Shown piece by piece: positions 1 through 7,778 of a DNA stretch of 20,408 bases. The translations under genes were made by a program, and so were the position numbers. Origin of the DNA: Lysobacterales bacterium (GTDB taxonomy: Bacteria; Pseudomonadota; Gammaproteobacteria; Xanthomonadales; Marinicellaceae); the NCBI GenBank assembly GCA_026990095.1, contig JALSIL010000219.1, forward strand, positions 1 to 20,408, written 5' to 3'. The notes under the pieces are model-generated. The model was not told the DNA's origin, made no database searches, and was given only the letters and a program-made list of their open reading frames with translations. Within the stretch, counting starts at the first letter, position 1. Each line of letters begins with the position of its first letter.

Positions 1-22
1 AAACTAGCTTCATATCTTGCAC

Positions 23-67
23 AAATATCACTAAAACCTATGAATAACTAGGTATATAGTGATATTT
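23..67. repeat. Long imperfect hairpin (inverted repeat)
   Basis: An 11-bp perfect inverted repeat (AAATATCACTA at 23-33 and its complement at 57-67) encloses a second 5-bp stem (ACCTA 36-40 with TAGGT 49-53) and an 8-nt loop. No T-run follows on either strand, so it does not look like an intrinsic terminator. It may be a palindromic intergenic element or part of the decayed locus beside it. Confidence 0.5.
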
Positions 68-124
68 ATGCAACCTATTTCGCTATTTTCCCTTTAAACT
101 CCATTCTCCTATGAAATATTCGGG

Positions 125-286
125 CTAAATCATTGGTACTGACAAAGTTACCTCTTGGGTACTCGTAAAGTTAAAGTTATCAACACAATCATCGCCAGCT
201 TCGGTTTTACAAGTAACTGTTATTTTATCATTAGCAATCCCTGACGAGTTGTGGCGACAGTTAAATTGTATTATTCTTGAATAAAT
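125..286 (-). pseudogene. C-terminal remnant of a Cys-containing secreted-type protein
   Basis: A 53-codon open stretch on the minus strand, bounded upstream by an in-frame TGA (287-289) and ending at TAG. It has no ATG, GTG or TTG start before its C-terminal part. The translation is protein-like, with three cysteines and many Thr, Asn and Asp (it includes NCRHNSSGIANDKITVTC and ends TLSVPMI). The composition resembles the beta-rich repeats of extracellular or adhesin-like proteins, but I cannot name a family. It lies just downstream of the ATPase gene on the same strand. A chance open frame of this length is possible in AT-rich DNA, so the call is tentative. Confidence 0.3.
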
Positions 287-327
287 TCAAAATACTAACC
301 TTACTAAAGGATATTGACCATTTAATA

Positions 328-1494
328 TTACAGTTTATCATTAAATATTTGCTTAATATTAGCATAGTTTAAAACTGAATAATCATTTGATTTATGTTCT
401 AATTCACCTGAATAGACTATATAACCTTTCGTGTTCGATTGTGTAATCTTTTGAAAATAGTTGATGCCTTTGGCAAATTTTTTATTAAAAGTCATTGCCG
501 ATTTAATTTCAATGGGAATTAACTGATGACCTTGTTTAAAAAGTAAATCAACTTCTTGACCTTTATCTGTTCTAAAATAATATAGGTTTGGATTTTTACC
601 TTGATTGTAACGGTTTTTTAAACACTCAATAACAACAAGATTTTCAAACATTTGTCCGATTAAAGGGTCGCGTTGCAATTGAGTGGTGTTTTCTATTCCC
701 AATAAATAACTCAAGAAACCATTATCGGTAAAATAAATCTTGGCTGATTTAATCACTCGCTTGCCAAAGTTTTCATAATAAGGCTCAAGTTTAACCACAA
801 TAAATGAGGCTTCAAGCACAGATAGCCAATGTTTTAATGTATGAGAGCTAACTCCTACATCATTGGATAAAGAAGATAAGTTAATGATTTGTCCCACCCG
901 TCCTGCCAATAACTTTATAAACTTCTCAAAGCTTGATAAATCTTTGAGTTTTATTAAAGCGCGTACATCACGTTGCACATAAGTTTCGTAATAATTGCTG
1001 TAATAGCGATTCGGATTTAATTTATCTTTATAAATTTTGGGTAAAAACCCATGCAACATATAATCATAATGGTCATATTTACAGCCGTCATCTTGCAATT
1101 CTTGTATCGACAAAGGCAATAATTTTAAAATGGCTGTTCGTCCAGCCAATGATTGTGAAATGGATTCGTGCATAGATAATTGGTGCGAACCTGTTAAAAT
1201 AAATTGTCCTTTTACCTCATTCTCATCCACCATTACCTGAATATAAGACAACAACTCAGGCACACGCTGAATCTCATCAATGATTAGATTACCACTAAAT
1301 CGCTTAAAAAATGCATTAGGATCATCAATTGCCAGTTGCCTAATTTCGGGATGCTCAAGATTGCAATAAGCATACTGGCTAAAAGCCTGTTTTGCTAAAG
1401 TGGTTTTACCTGCTTGTCTAGGCCCAAGGATAGTTACAACAGGGTATTCCTTAGCAACAGAAAGTAATTCATTAGTGATATTACGAGTAAACAT
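328..1494 (-). CDS. AAA+ ATPase with C-terminal DUF4143 domain
   Basis: A 388-residue protein of the widespread AAA_14/DUF4143 ATPase family. The N-terminal P-loop domain shows Walker A GPRQAGKTT at residues 24-32, Walker B LIIDEI at 70-75 and a sensor-like TGS at 101-103. The DUF4143 region spans roughly residues 160-335 and carries a PD-(D/E)XK-like pattern, QEVDLLF near 313-319 and PIEIKS near 327-332. Length matches the family (about 380-430). These proteins are often mobile or accessory genes and their biological role is poorly defined; a nuclease-like C-terminal fold is inference. The ATG at 1494 has no clear Shine-Dalgarno. A large dyad lies 23-55 nt upstream. The gene stands alone between intergenic stretches, which fits an accessory insertion beside core genes. 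Confidence 0.85.
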   Translation of the reverse strand: MFTRNITNELLSVAKEYPVVTILGPRQAGKTTLAKQAFSQYAYCNLEHPEIRQLAIDDPNAFFKRFSGNLIIDEIQRVPELLSYIQVMVDENEVKGQFILTGSHQLSMHESISQSLAGRTAILKLLPLSIQELQDDGCKYDHYDYMLHGFLPKIYKDKLNPNRYYSNYYETYVQRDVRALIKLKDLSSFEKFIKLLAGRVGQIINLSSLSNDVGVSSHTLKHWLSVLEASFIVVKLEPYYENFGKRVIKSAKIYFTDNGFLSYLLGIENTTQLQRDPLIGQMFENLVVIECLKNRYNQGKNPNLYYFRTDKGQEVDLLFKQGHQLIPIEIKSAMTFNKKFAKGINYFQKITQSNTKGYIVYSGELEHKSNDYSVLNYANIKQIFNDKL

Positions 1495-1511
1495 GGGAGT
1501 ATATTAGCATG

Positions 1512-1549
1512 ATAATGCGTATATTTGAAGTTGAACTTCAATTTTACGC
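1512..1549 (-). promoter_or_regulatory. 33-bp dyad and candidate promoter upstream of the ATPase gene
   Basis: Positions 1517-1549 form a nested inverted repeat: GCGTA, 3 nt, TTGAAGT, central TGA, ACTTCAA, 3 nt, TACGC. Only two of the 15 positions per arm fail to pair. On the minus strand a possible -35 TTGAAG (1541-1536) and -10 CATTAT (1517-1512) with an 18-bp spacer overlap the dyad, so a repressor bound there would cover the -35. The promoter match is only moderate (4/6 in each box). The dyad itself is directly visible; its operator role is inference. Confidence 0.45.
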
Positions 1550-1914
1550 GTTTTAACCAAATGAATTTTAGCAAAAAATTAAAACATAAGTGTATAAAGT
1601 AAAAAATCTGGCACAAGCTCAAACCTAAAAAATCTAAATTGACTGCTATTAATTGATAAACTCAAATCTTCCGACCCCATCGATTCATTAAAGAATAAAA
1701 CCCCGATTCCTTTGATTAAATATTAAAAATTAAAAGTTGCTTTGTGTTCATGCATAATTTGACTAATTAACTTTAAATTAGTTTGATCATCAATTAAATC
1801 AAATTCATTAAGACATCTAAAAAACAAGTTTTTAAATATTATTTAATAAAATTTCAATAAAAATCTATAATTCTTCTGTACAACTCTGTTTTAAACTATA
1901 ACACGATGTCCAAT
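1550..1914. other. AT-rich intergenic stretch without a gene
   Basis: I see no credible coding frame here on either strand. It is very AT-rich with small palindromes, the clearest being ACTAATT (1762-1768) with AATTAGT (1776-1782), a 7-bp stem with a 7-nt loop. In this composition such a palindrome may be chance. Confidence 0.5.
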
Positions 1915-1946
1915 GAGATTGCCACGTCGTTCCTCCTCGCAATGAC
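1915..1946 (-). repeat. Widespread GTCATTGCGAGG-type intergenic repeat
   Basis: Read on the minus strand this starts GTCATTGCGAGGAGGAACG and ends GTGGCAATCTC, with ATTGC/GCAAT at its two ends as inverted partners. From memory, near-identical sequences recur between genes in many unrelated bacterial genomes and metagenomes. It lies 53 nt downstream of the acnD stop codon. Copy number elsewhere in this genome cannot be judged from one window. Confidence 0.6.
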
Positions 1947-1998
1947 CTAGCTTTTTATCAACTTTGGGTACCTTTGCATCTTCTATGCGAGCTTTGCG

Positions 1999-4599
1999 TT
2001 ACTTGTTTTGATCTTTTCCTTTCAAAAACTCATTCGCAAATCTTTGCAATACGCCACCTGCTTCATAAACCAGAACTTCATCAGCGGTGTCTAGTCGGCA
2101 TTTGACTGGAATGGTTACTTGTTCGCCATTTTTGCGTGTCATGATGACTGACATTTCAGAATTGGGAGAAATCTCGCCTTGTACATCGTAAGTTTCTGTG
2201 CCATCGATGTGGTATGTTTTGCGGTTTTTGCCATTGATGAACTCTAATGGTAATACACCCATGCCCAATAGATTTGTGCGGTGTATACGCTCAAAGCCTT
2301 CGGCGAGTAATACTTCAACTCCTGCCAATCGCACACCTTTGGCAGCCCAATCTCTTGATGAACCTTGTCCGTAGTCTTTGCCTGCGACGATAATTAAGGG
2401 TTGTTTTCTTTCCATGTAAGTTTCGATGGTTTCCCACATGCGCATTTGTGTGCCTTCGGGTTCTAGGCGAGCCAATGAACCTTGGATGGTTTCGCCGTTT
2501 TCGTCTTTAACCATTTCATTGAATAATTTAGGATTGGCAAAAGTGGCACGTTGGGCGGTCAAGTGGTCGCCTCGGTGAGTGGCATAAGAGTTAAAATCCA
2601 CCTCAGGCAAGCCCATTTTATCTAAGTACGCACCAGCGGCCGAAGACAGTTGAATGGCATTGGAGGGTGAAAGGTGGTCGGTGGTGATGTTGTCACCCAG
2701 CACTGCCAATGGCCGCATTCCTTGCATGGTGCGTTTGGCTGCCAGCGCTCCTTCCCAGTACGGTGGTCGGCGAATATAAGTGCTCTTGGGTCTCCAATCG
2801 TATAGTGGATTAATTTGTTCATCGGATTGTATATTAAGTTTGAACATAGGCTCGTAAACTTTGCTGAAGTGTTCAGGCTTGACACTGTGCTTTATCACTT
2901 GATTGATTTCTTTGTCAGTTGGCCAAATGTCTTTGAGTGTTATTGGCTTGTTGTCTTGGTCATAACCCAGTACATCTTTTTCAATATCAAAGCGAATCGA
3001 ACCAGCAATGGCATAAGCCACAACCAATGGAGGTGATGCCAAAAAGGCTTGATCGGCATGGGGATGAATGCGTCCATCAAAATTACGATTGCCTGATAAT
3101 ACAGCGGTTGAATAGAGTTTTCTCTCCTCGATTTCTTGTTTGATTTTAGGATCTAGTGCACCACTCATGCCATTACAAGAAGTGCAGGCATAACCGACCA
3201 CTCCAAAACCGAGTTGTTCTAATTCGAGCAATAAATTGGCTTCTTGCAAGTACAAGGTGACAGCTTTTGAACCTGGAGCCAGTGAGGTTTTGACCCAGGG
3301 TTTTCGTGTTAATCCCAATTTATTGGCATTGCGAGCAATTAAACCCGCAGCTATCATATTGCGTGGGTTACTGGTGTTGGTGCAGGAGGTGATAGCGGCT
3401 ATGATGCAGGCACCATCTGGCATTTTTCCATCGTGGCTTTGGTGATCACCAGTTATGCCTTTTAGCGACAAGTCTTTGACAGGCAATCGAGTATGCGGAT
3501 TGGATGGGCCGGCTAAGGTTCTATCAACCAATGATAAATCAAAGGTCAAGACCCGTTCGTATTGTGCATCAACCATATCATCTGCCCACAGTCCTGTGGT
3601 TTTGGCATAATTCTCAACCAATTTAACTTGTTCTGCGTCCCGACCTGTTAGGGTTAAATAGTCAATAGTTTGTTGGTCAATGGAAAACATGGCAGCGGTT
3701 GCACCAAACTCAGGTGTCATATTTGAGATGGTGGCTCTATCGCCTAATGTCAAAGCCGCTGCACCTTCTCCATAAAATTCTAAGAAACTAGAGACGACTT
3801 TTTCGTTGCGTAAAAATTCGGTAATTGCCAATACTATGTCGGTACTGGTGATTCCTTCTTGTGGTTTACCCGTCAACTCTACACCAATGATTTCGGGTAG
3901 GCGCATGTACGAAGGGCGACCCAACATAACACTTTCAGCTTCTAAACCGCCTACACCAATAGAAATGACACCCAAGGCATCGACCATTGGTGTGTGCGAA
4001 TCGGTTCCAACCAAAGTATCAGGAAAGGCAACGCCATCTTTAACTTGTACCACGGGCGACATGCGTTCCAAATTGATTTGGTGCATGATGCCATTACCTG
4101 GAGGCACAACATTAACGTTTTTGAAGGCTGTTTTGCACCAGTTAATAAAATGAAATCTGTCTTCATTGCGGCGGTCTTCAATGGCGCGATTTTTCTCAAA
4201 AGCATCTTTTTCAAAACCTGCGTGTTCTACTGCGAGTGAATGATCGACAATTAATTGAGTGGGCACAACGGGATTGATTTGTGCAGGATCACCGCCTTTA
4301 TCGGCAATGGCATCACGCAAGCCTGCCAAATCAACAAAAGCCGTTTGTCCCAATATGTCATGGCACACCACACGGGCAGGAAACCAAGGGAAATCCAACT
4401 CACTTTTTCTTTCAATGATTTGGGTTAACGCTGCTGTTAAATCTGTAGGCGGACAACGGCGAACCAAGTTTTCAGCCAAAACTTTTGATGTATAAGGCAA
4501 TGTGGCATAAGCCCCTGTTTGAATGTCTTCAACGGCGGCTTTTGCATCGAAATAATCGAGCGAAGAATTGGCTAATTTTGTGCGATAGGATGTATTCAT
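1999..4599 (-). CDS. acnD: Fe/S-dependent 2-methylcitrate dehydratase AcnD (aconitase family)
   Basis: An 866-residue aconitase-superfamily enzyme. The N-terminus (YFDAKAAVEDI, LAENLVRRC, DFPWFPARVVCHDILGQ) matches what I know of AcnD, which with PrpF converts 2-methylcitrate to 2-methyl-cis-aconitate in propionate breakdown and also has aconitase activity. The 4Fe-4S ligands are C406 (SCTNTS), C472 and C475 (ACTSC). The swivel domain has DNITTDH at 636-642 and GQGSSRD at 744-750. Length agrees with AcnD (about 860-870). No prpB, prpC or prpF is in this window, so it may serve as a general aconitase here. It has its own candidate promoter 35-62 nt upstream. The start lacks a Shine-Dalgarno; a 4-codon ORF (ATG at 4610) ends in a TGA that overlaps the acnD ATG, which could couple initiation. 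Confidence 0.9.
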   Translation of the reverse strand: MNTSYRTKLANSSLDYFDAKAAVEDIQTGAYATLPYTSKVLAENLVRRCPPTDLTAALTQIIERKSELDFPWFPARVVCHDILGQTAFVDLAGLRDAIADKGGDPAQINPVVPTQLIVDHSLAVEHAGFEKDAFEKNRAIEDRRNEDRFHFINWCKTAFKNVNVVPPGNGIMHQINLERMSPVVQVKDGVAFPDTLVGTDSHTPMVDALGVISIGVGGLEAESVMLGRPSYMRLPEIIGVELTGKPQEGITSTDIVLAITEFLRNEKVVSSFLEFYGEGAAALTLGDRATISNMTPEFGATAAMFSIDQQTIDYLTLTGRDAEQVKLVENYAKTTGLWADDMVDAQYERVLTFDLSLVDRTLAGPSNPHTRLPVKDLSLKGITGDHQSHDGKMPDGACIIAAITSCTNTSNPRNMIAAGLIARNANKLGLTRKPWVKTSLAPGSKAVTLYLQEANLLLELEQLGFGVVGYACTSCNGMSGALDPKIKQEIEERKLYSTAVLSGNRNFDGRIHPHADQAFLASPPLVVAYAIAGSIRFDIEKDVLGYDQDNKPITLKDIWPTDKEINQVIKHSVKPEHFSKVYEPMFKLNIQSDEQINPLYDWRPKSTYIRRPPYWEGALAAKRTMQGMRPLAVLGDNITTDHLSPSNAIQLSSAAGAYLDKMGLPEVDFNSYATHRGDHLTAQRATFANPKLFNEMVKDENGETIQGSLARLEPEGTQMRMWETIETYMERKQPLIIVAGKDYGQGSSRDWAAKGVRLAGVEVLLAEGFERIHRTNLLGMGVLPLEFINGKNRKTYHIDGTETYDVQGEISPNSEMSVIMTRKNGEQVTIPVKCRLDTADEVLVYEAGGVLQRFANEFLKGKDQNK

Positions 4600-4633
4600 G
4601 CGAGTGTCATTTGTTTAGTTCTGGTGACACAAT

Positions 4634-4661
4634 ATTATACAACTTTACACTCTGTTATGAA
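4634..4661 (-). promoter_or_regulatory. Candidate sigma70 promoter for acnD
   Basis: On the minus strand, TTCATA (4661-4656) and a perfect TATAAT (4639-4634) are separated by 16 bp. It lies in the 72-bp gap between lipA and acnD, placing the start of transcription about 30 nt before the acnD ATG. This suggests acnD can be expressed apart from the dacA-lip genes. Confidence 0.5.
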
Positions 4662-4671
4662 ACAAATTTAC

Positions 4672-5637
4672 TTAGTCAACTCCTGCTTCTTCGGCTGATT
4701 TGTCAGCAAAATAACTGCTGCGCACCAATGGGCCGCTGGCAATATGAGTAAAGCCCAAAGAATAACCGTATTCTTCAATGTCTTTAAATTCTTGTGGCGT
4801 CCAATAGTACATCACGGGATGGTGGTGTTTGGTGGGTTGCAAGTATTGTCCAATGGTTATCATGTCGACATTATGATTGGCTAAATCTCGTAAGGTCTCT
4901 TGGACTTGTTGATACGTTTCACCCAAACCAACCATTATGCCTGATTTTGTTAAAATTTCAGGGTGATTTTCCTTAAAACGTTTTAACAAGGTAAGCGACC
5001 ATTGGTAATCAGCCCCTGGTCGAACGGTTTTATAAAGATGAGGAACAGTTTCGAGGTTGTGGTTAAAAACATCTGGCAATTCTTGTGCTAAGATATCCAA
5101 TGCCACATCCATGCGTCCCTTGCCTCGATAATCAGGTGTCAAAATTTCTATTTTGATTGTTGGGCACGCTTCTCGAACGGCTTTTATGCAATCGACATAG
5201 TGTTGTGCTCCACCGTCTTTTAAATCGTCTCTGTCAACAGAGGTAATAACCACATAACGCAATCCCATTTCGGCAATGGTTTTGGCGAGATTGGCAGGTT
5301 CGTTGGTATCCACTGCCAAGGGTCTTCCATGTGCCACATCACAAAAAGAACAACGGCGGGTGCAGACCTCACCAAGAATCATAAATGTTGCTGTGCCTTT
5401 GCTGTAACATTCGTGAATATTTGGACACGAAGCTTCTTCACAAACCGTCACCAAGGCATTGCTGCTGATTTTTTGTTTTAATTTAGCCACGGTATTACCA
5501 ACAGGCAAACGAACACGTATCCAATCGGGTTTGCGCAAGGTGGGTACACTGGTGTCAAATCCCGCTCTGTTGCGCTTGGTTTTATCGGCACCGAGCTGTT
5601 TTTTGCCTGCTATGATTAAAGGTATGGATTCTGTCAT
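4672..5637 (-). CDS. lipA: Lipoyl synthase LipA
   Basis: A 321-residue radical-SAM enzyme that inserts two sulfurs into the octanoyl chain carried by lipoyl domains of pyruvate and 2-oxoglutarate dehydrogenases and GcvH. All diagnostic residues are present. Auxiliary cluster cysteines are C66, C71 and C77 (CEEASCPNIHEC). The radical-SAM cluster is C92, C96 and C99 (CTRRCSFC). The C-terminal RSSY at 307-310 supplies the serine ligand of the auxiliary cluster. Length equals the E. coli enzyme (321). It starts 10 nt after the lipB stop, with AAAGAGA about 8 nt before the ATG, so both are probably on one transcript and act in sequence (LipB transfers octanoate, LipA adds sulfur). Confidence 0.97.
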   Translation of the reverse strand: MTESIPLIIAGKKQLGADKTKRNRAGFDTSVPTLRKPDWIRVRLPVGNTVAKLKQKISSNALVTVCEEASCPNIHECYSKGTATFMILGEVCTRRCSFCDVAHGRPLAVDTNEPANLAKTIAEMGLRYVVITSVDRDDLKDGGAQHYVDCIKAVREACPTIKIEILTPDYRGKGRMDVALDILAQELPDVFNHNLETVPHLYKTVRPGADYQWSLTLLKRFKENHPEILTKSGIMVGLGETYQQVQETLRDLANHNVDMITIGQYLQPTKHHHPVMYYWTPQEFKDIEEYGYSLGFTHIASGPLVRSSYFADKSAEEAGVD

Positions 5638-5647
5638 GCTATTCTCT

Positions 5648-6319
5648 TTACTTTTTTAGTGCGGTGAAATTAAGCTCCTTACACAGTTTTTTTATTAATA
5701 ATTCTTGTACCTTTTTCAAGTCAACCAGTTGATTAAGTTCACTGAGTTGAATTACTTCTAATCCCGTATAACCACAAGGGTTGATACGCGAAAAGGGTTC
5801 TAAATCCATGCAAATATTAAAGGCTAAACCATGAAATGTACAGCCTTTGCGCACCCTGAGTCCCAGTGAGGCAATTTTTTTTTCATCAACATAAACGCCA
5901 GGCGCTTTTTCTTTACGTCTGGCAGGGACGCCATATTCTTTCATGGTTTGAATTAAAGCTTCCTCGATTCCATTAACTAAGGCTTTTATGCCAATCTTAT
6001 GGCGTTTTAAATCAATCAATGGATAAATAACAATCTGCCCTGGACCGTGATAGGTGACTTGACCCCCGCGATCAACTTGAATAATCGGAATGTCCCCAGG
6101 GTTTAAAATATGTTCGGGTTTGCCTGCTTGCCCTTGTGTAAACACAGGCGGGTGTTCGACCATCCACAATTCATCAGGAGTTTGTTTATCACGGTTATTG
6201 GTGAAATCTTGCATGGCTCGCCAGACGGGTTCGTATGCACTTAGCCCTAAATATTTTAATTTAATCGGTGCGGTTTTACAAAGTCCATTTGACATCTTTA
6301 TGCTCTTTGATTTCGCCAT
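5648..6319 (-). CDS. lipB: Octanoyl-ACP:protein octanoyltransferase LipB
   Basis: A 223-residue LipB that moves octanoate from acyl-carrier protein to lipoyl domains. The conserved DRGGQVTYHGPGQ is at residues 83-95. The catalytic pair is K148 (KKIASLG) and C182 (INPCGY), spaced 34 residues apart as in E. coli (K135/C169). I chose the ATG at 6319 because AGAAGG lies 5 nt before it; an alternative ATG at 6295 (residue 9) has only weak ribosome-binding sequence. The first start overlaps the 3' end of the YbeD-like gene by 44 nt, the second by 20 nt, so translation is probably coupled in either case. Confidence 0.95.
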   Translation of the reverse strand: MAKSKSIKMSNGLCKTAPIKLKYLGLSAYEPVWRAMQDFTNNRDKQTPDELWMVEHPPVFTQGQAGKPEHILNPGDIPIIQVDRGGQVTYHGPGQIVIYPLIDLKRHKIGIKALVNGIEEALIQTMKEYGVPARRKEKAPGVYVDEKKIASLGLRVRKGCTFHGLAFNICMDLEPFSRINPCGYTGLEVIQLSELNQLVDLKKVQELLIKKLCKELNFTALKK

Positions 6320-6587
6320 ATAAACCTTCTAAATGCTCGCGCGAATCCACTTCAACAGTGAGGGTGACGGACTGGTATTTTCCTGTTTTACTCACCGAAG
6401 TGCGCACATGGCATTCTTGCGTACTTGGGCAATGTTTTTGCGCAATAAACAACATCTCTTGTAAAAACTTTTCAGTGTTTTCACCCATAGCTTTTACGGG
6501 GTATTTGCAAGGAAAAGTTAAGCCTTCTGCCCTATCTTTTTGTTGTTCGATTAAGGTTTCTAAGTGAGGTATATTTTTCTTAGTCAT
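6276..6587 (-). CDS. ybeD: DUF493 / YbeD-family protein
   Basis: A 103-residue member of the DUF493 family, a small alpha-beta fold of unknown molecular role that sits between dacA and lipB in many gammaproteobacteria. The core FPCKYPVKAMG and the YQSVTLTVEVDS strand match the E. coli YbeD pattern (FPTPFTYKVMG, YHSVSITI). It carries about 15 extra residues at the N-terminus compared with YbeD (87 aa). I chose the ATG at 6587: GGAG lies 6 nt upstream, whereas the ATG at 6590 and the TTG at 6599 are too close to or within that site. The start overlaps the last codons of dacA by 8 nt. Confidence 0.85.
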   Translation of the reverse strand: MTKKNIPHLETLIEQQKDRAEGLTFPCKYPVKAMGENTEKFLQEMLFIAQKHCPSTQECHVRTSVSKTGKYQSVTLTVEVDSREHLEGLYGEIKEHKDVKWTL

Positions 6588-7731
6588 CATCCTCTCCAAA
6601 TGATTTAAACCAAAGTCCCATGCTATCGGTGGTGCGGGTCCACCAACCCCCTTCTGGAATGCCTTTCAATGCCACTAAATCACCGGAAGTAACAAGTTCA
6701 TCGTTCAGCATTATATTCAACACACCAATTTTTTGTCCCTTTTGAATCGGTGCTTCCACATAATTGGGCATGTCTACTTTTGCTTTTAATTTTTTATATT
6801 GCCCGCGCGGAATAGTAATATATAAATCTTTTGCTAAACCTAAGTCTACATTTTCTAAGTTGCCTTTCCAAACTTCGATATTGACTCTTTTTTCATTGCC
6901 TTTATAAAGCAGGTTTGTTTCAAAAAAACGGTAACCATAATTGAATAGCTTTTGCGATTCATCTGCACGGGATTTTTTAGATTTTGCTCCCATTACTACG
7001 GCAATTAATCGCATGCCATTTCTCTTTGCAGATGACACCAAACAGTAGCCTGCCGCCTCTGTATGACCCGTTTTAAAACCATCAACTGATGGGTCTCGCC
7101 ACAATAAAGTGTTGCGATTATGTTGGGTTATTTTGTTATAGGTGAATTCTTTTTGAGAAAAAATTTCATAATGTTTTGGAAAGTTAACAATAATGGCTTT
7201 GGCTAGTTTTGCTGCATCCAATGCTGTTATTTTATGGTTATCTGCTGGTAAGCCAGTTGCATTCATAAAGTGTGAGTTTTTCATACCAATTTTGCGAGCA
7301 TGTTTATTCATTAAATCGGCAAATGTTTCCTCACTTCCTGCAATGTGTTCAGCCAAGGCAACACAAGCATCATTTCCTGATTGAACAATCATGCCATGGA
7401 TTAAATCATTAACTGAAATACGTTTATTGATTTCAATAAACATCTTAGAACCCCCTGTTCGCCATGCTTTTTCACTGACCAAAACCTTGTCATCCAAACT
7501 CAAGTTTCCTGCTTTTAGTTCTGAAAATACTACATAAGCCGTCATCATTTTAGTTATACTTGCAGGTTCTACTGGTTTATCAATATTAAATTCTACCAAT
7601 AGTTTTTCAGAGTTGAAATCCATTAATAGGTAACTATCAGTATCCAATTTTGGTGGATTAGGTGTGGTAATCGACTGAGCATAAACTAAGTTAGTTAAGA
7701 GCAGTGCAACGATTAGTAAGGTGTTTTTCAT
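6580..7731 (-). CDS. dacA: D-alanyl-D-alanine carboxypeptidase (PBP5/6 type)
   Basis: A 383-residue low-molecular-weight penicillin-binding protein that removes the terminal D-Ala of peptidoglycan pentapeptides in the periplasm. A signal peptide covers residues 1-18 (ends VYA). The three active-site motifs are SITK at 58-61, SGN at 118-120 and KTG at 220-222. A PBP5 C-terminal beta domain spans about 270-360. The last 20 residues (from GGWWTRTTDS, with LWFKSF) form the amphipathic helix that anchors PBP5 to the inner-membrane surface. It begins 47 nt after the sensor-kinase gene on the same strand, so it may share a transcript with the two-component system. Confidence 0.95.
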   Translation of the reverse strand: MKNTLLIVALLLTNLVYAQSITTPNPPKLDTDSYLLMDFNSEKLLVEFNIDKPVEPASITKMMTAYVVFSELKAGNLSLDDKVLVSEKAWRTGGSKMFIEINKRISVNDLIHGMIVQSGNDACVALAEHIAGSEETFADLMNKHARKIGMKNSHFMNATGLPADNHKITALDAAKLAKAIIVNFPKHYEIFSQKEFTYNKITQHNRNTLLWRDPSVDGFKTGHTEAAGYCLVSSAKRNGMRLIAVVMGAKSKKSRADESQKLFNYGYRFFETNLLYKGNEKRVNIEVWKGNLENVDLGLAKDLYITIPRGQYKKLKAKVDMPNYVEAPIQKGQKIGVLNIMLNDELVTSGDLVALKGIPEGGWWTRTTDSMGLWFKSFGEDDD

Positions 7732-7778
7732 GTTGTTTCTTCAGTATTTTACATATTAAAGAGCTAGTGCTCATTTAT

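Noticed and set aside
296..299. PVWY (residues 296-299 of cytochrome b; coordinates here are residue numbers) as a damaged quinol-site motif
   Set aside because: PVWY is a known natural variant of PEWY in beta- and gammaproteobacteria, and the rest of the protein is intact.
3806..4153. 115-codon plus-strand open frame inside acnD
   Set aside because: It lies wholly antisense to a strongly conserved gene and its translation has no recognisable features; open antisense frames are expected there. The other frames inside acnD, dacA and the Asp-box gene were dropped for the same reason.
7761..7772. GAGC-TAGT-GCTC stem between the kinase and dacA
   Set aside because: A 4-bp stem followed by TTTAAT is too weak to call a terminator.
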